This document shows, one piece after another, positions 13,848 through 14,864 of a DNA stretch of 14,864 nt. Position 1 is the stretch's first letter. Every line of letters begins with the position of its first letter. The notes below the pieces were generated by a model that did no database searches, was not told the origin of the DNA, and saw only the letters and a list, made by a program, of their open reading frames with translations. Made by a program: the position numbers and the translations under genes. Source of the DNA: an uncultured Verrucomicrobiales bacterium (GTDB taxonomy: Bacteria > Verrucomicrobiota > Verrucomicrobiia > Limisphaerales > JACDHS01); NCBI GenBank assembly GCA_937983475.1, contig CALJZV010000042.1, positions 1 through 14,864 on the forward strand, given 5' to 3'.

Positions 13848-14864
13848 AGACGCGAAATTAACGATCCCTGCTGCGGCGGGATGGAGCGCGCTCGCGATTG
13901 CTTCGTTTCATTTGGCTTACGGCATCCCGTTCTTCAGTTTTACGATCCTTCTCTATTTAGTTTGTCTGTACAAATTAAGCCGCCTCAACAGCGGACGAAA
14001 GGCGTTTTACTTTGGACTGGCCACAGGCCTCGCCATATACGCGCCGCAACTAAATTTCTTCTGGACTATTTTTGGTGGGGCCGCCATCGCCCTTTGGTTG
14101 GTGCTGGCCTTTTGGATTGGGCTTTTTGTGCTGATTGCTCACCTGACTTACCGGCATCTGGGCATCGTCTGGGCAGCTTGTTTGGCACCGTTTCAGTGGA
14201 CAGCGTTGGAATATTTCCGGAGCGAACTCTATTACCTGCGGTTTTCATGGTTGAACGTCGGTTACGCCTTCCAGCAAGGCTTGGAGCACATCGGATGGCT
14301 GGGAGTTTACGGCATTGGTTTTGTGCTCATGGCAGCAGTCGCCATGGCAAGTTTATTGGCATCAAAACGGGCAACTTTATTAACGAGTTCGCTGTTCGCG
14401 GGGCTATTTGCAGTTGGAAATATGCCAATGACTTCGTCTCCCTCACAAACGCCAGAAAGCCAACTGAATGTCGCCGGTGTTCAATTGGAATTTCCTTCCG
14501 ATGAGGATGTGCTGAAGGCGTTGTATTCACTCATCATAAAATACCCTGACATGGATATCTTCATGCTCAGCGAATACACGTTTCTGGAACCTGTTCCCGA
14601 AACGATCAAAGACTGGTGCCGCACTCATCGCCGCCACTTGGTTGTCGGCGCCACCGACCCGGTTGGGGACACCAATTACTACAACACCGCGTTTGTCATA
14701 GGACCGGAGGGAACCATTGTTTTCAAACAGGCCAAGAGTGTTCCCATTCAGTTTTTTAAAGACGGACTTCCAGCAGCAAGCCAGGAAGTCTGGGATTCGC
14801 CCTGGGGAAAACTCGGCCTCGTCGTCTGCTATGACATGAGCTATCGCATCGTGATTGATCGGTT
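13834..14864 (+). CDS. lnt: Apolipoprotein N-acyltransferase, Lnt-like (C-terminus outside window)
   Basis: The frame is open for 343 codons to the right edge. Residues about 1-205 form several membrane helices (F-F-S-F-T-I-L-L-Y-L-V-C, A-L-W-L-V-L-A-F-W-I-G-L-F-V), with the Lnt-like stretch E-Y-F-R-S-E-L-Y-Y-L-R-F-S-W-L-N-V-G-Y. A nitrilase-type domain begins near 221. The catalytic triad is visible as E247 (L-S-E-Y), K301 (Q-A-K-S-V-P; K298 is a less likely alternative) and C332 (V-V-C-Y-D), matching E. coli E267, K335 and C387. Lnt transfers an acyl chain from a phospholipid to the N-terminal cysteine of lipoproteins on the periplasmic face of the inner membrane. The residue after C-Y is Asp (D334), where E. 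coli Lnt has Glu389, and the segment after K301 lacks the usual P-F-G-E. The call is therefore a divergent Lnt. The gene overlaps lplT by 14 nt. Confidence 0.85.
   Translation, partial: MTKIRDAKLTIPAAAGWSALAIASFHLAYGIPFFSFTILLYLVCLYKLSRLNSGRKAFYFGLATGLAIYAPQLNFFWTIFGGAAIALWLVLAFWIGLFVLIAHLTYRHLGIVWAACLAPFQWTALEYFRSELYYLRFSWLNVGYAFQQGLEHIGWLGVYGIGFVLMAAVAMASLLASKRATLLTSSLFAGLFAVGNMPMTSSPSQTPESQLNVAGVQLEFPSDEDVLKALYSLIIKYPDMDIFMLSEYTFLEPVPETIKDWCRTHRRHLVVGATDPVGDTNYYNTAFVIGPEGTIVFKQAKSVPIQFFKDGLPAASQEVWDSPWGKLGLVVCYDMSYRIVIDR

Noticed and set aside
1..14864. Mobile elements, CRISPR array, tRNA/rRNA or phage genes
   Set aside because: No transposase, integrase, direct-repeat array, tRNA cloverleaf or rRNA sequence was recognised; all large frames fit chromosomal housekeeping or accessory genes.

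Overview
This window comes from a moderately GC-rich Gram-negative-type bacterium. The best lineage guess is Verrucomicrobiota or another PVC-group member. That guess rests on a secreted S1-type sulfatase, a two-lobed GNAT protein, a MurJ/ComEC/Lnt/LplT envelope gene set, and mostly poor Shine-Dalgarno sequences. It is inference, because no marker gene or rRNA is present. Gene density is high, no intergenic gap exceeds 300 bp, and there is no sign of a mobile element, CRISPR array, tRNA or rRNA.

Left end (1-904): a truncated minus-strand gene for an exported or anchored protein with an FKBP-N-like segment diverges from a small plus-strand DUF883/YqjD-like membrane protein.

Minus-strand block (4206 down to 927): an oxygen-binding di-iron (ODP-type) metallo-beta-lactamase-fold protein, a GNAT acetyltransferase and the lipid II flippase MurJ. 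A possible 62-aa ORF lies just upstream of the ODP gene and overlaps it by 4 nt.

Plus-strand block (4397-7750): a soluble triple-PAS histidine kinase is translationally coupled (4-nt ATGA overlap) to a REC-LuxR response regulator, followed by a membrane-anchored, proline-rich, acidic protein of unknown function. The kinase pair is divergent from the ODP gene across a 190-bp region with two palindromes. This suggests, but does not prove, an oxygen/redox signalling module.

Middle (7777-9123, minus): a secreted formylglycine-type sulfatase. Divergent from it is a tight VanZ-like/ComEC pair (9241-12103). The C-terminal MBL domain of the ComEC protein has lost several metal ligands.

Right end (12128-14864): a clear sigma-70-like promoter with an embedded palindrome drives a MarR regulator, an LplT-type lysophospholipid transporter and an apolipoprotein N-acyltransferase (Lnt, cut by the window edge). 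Lnt releases lysophospholipid when it N-acylates lipoproteins, and LplT-family proteins return lysophospholipid to the cytoplasm. The operon therefore reads as a dedicated, locally regulated lipoprotein-maturation and lysophospholipid-recycling unit, and it is the most coherent system in the window.
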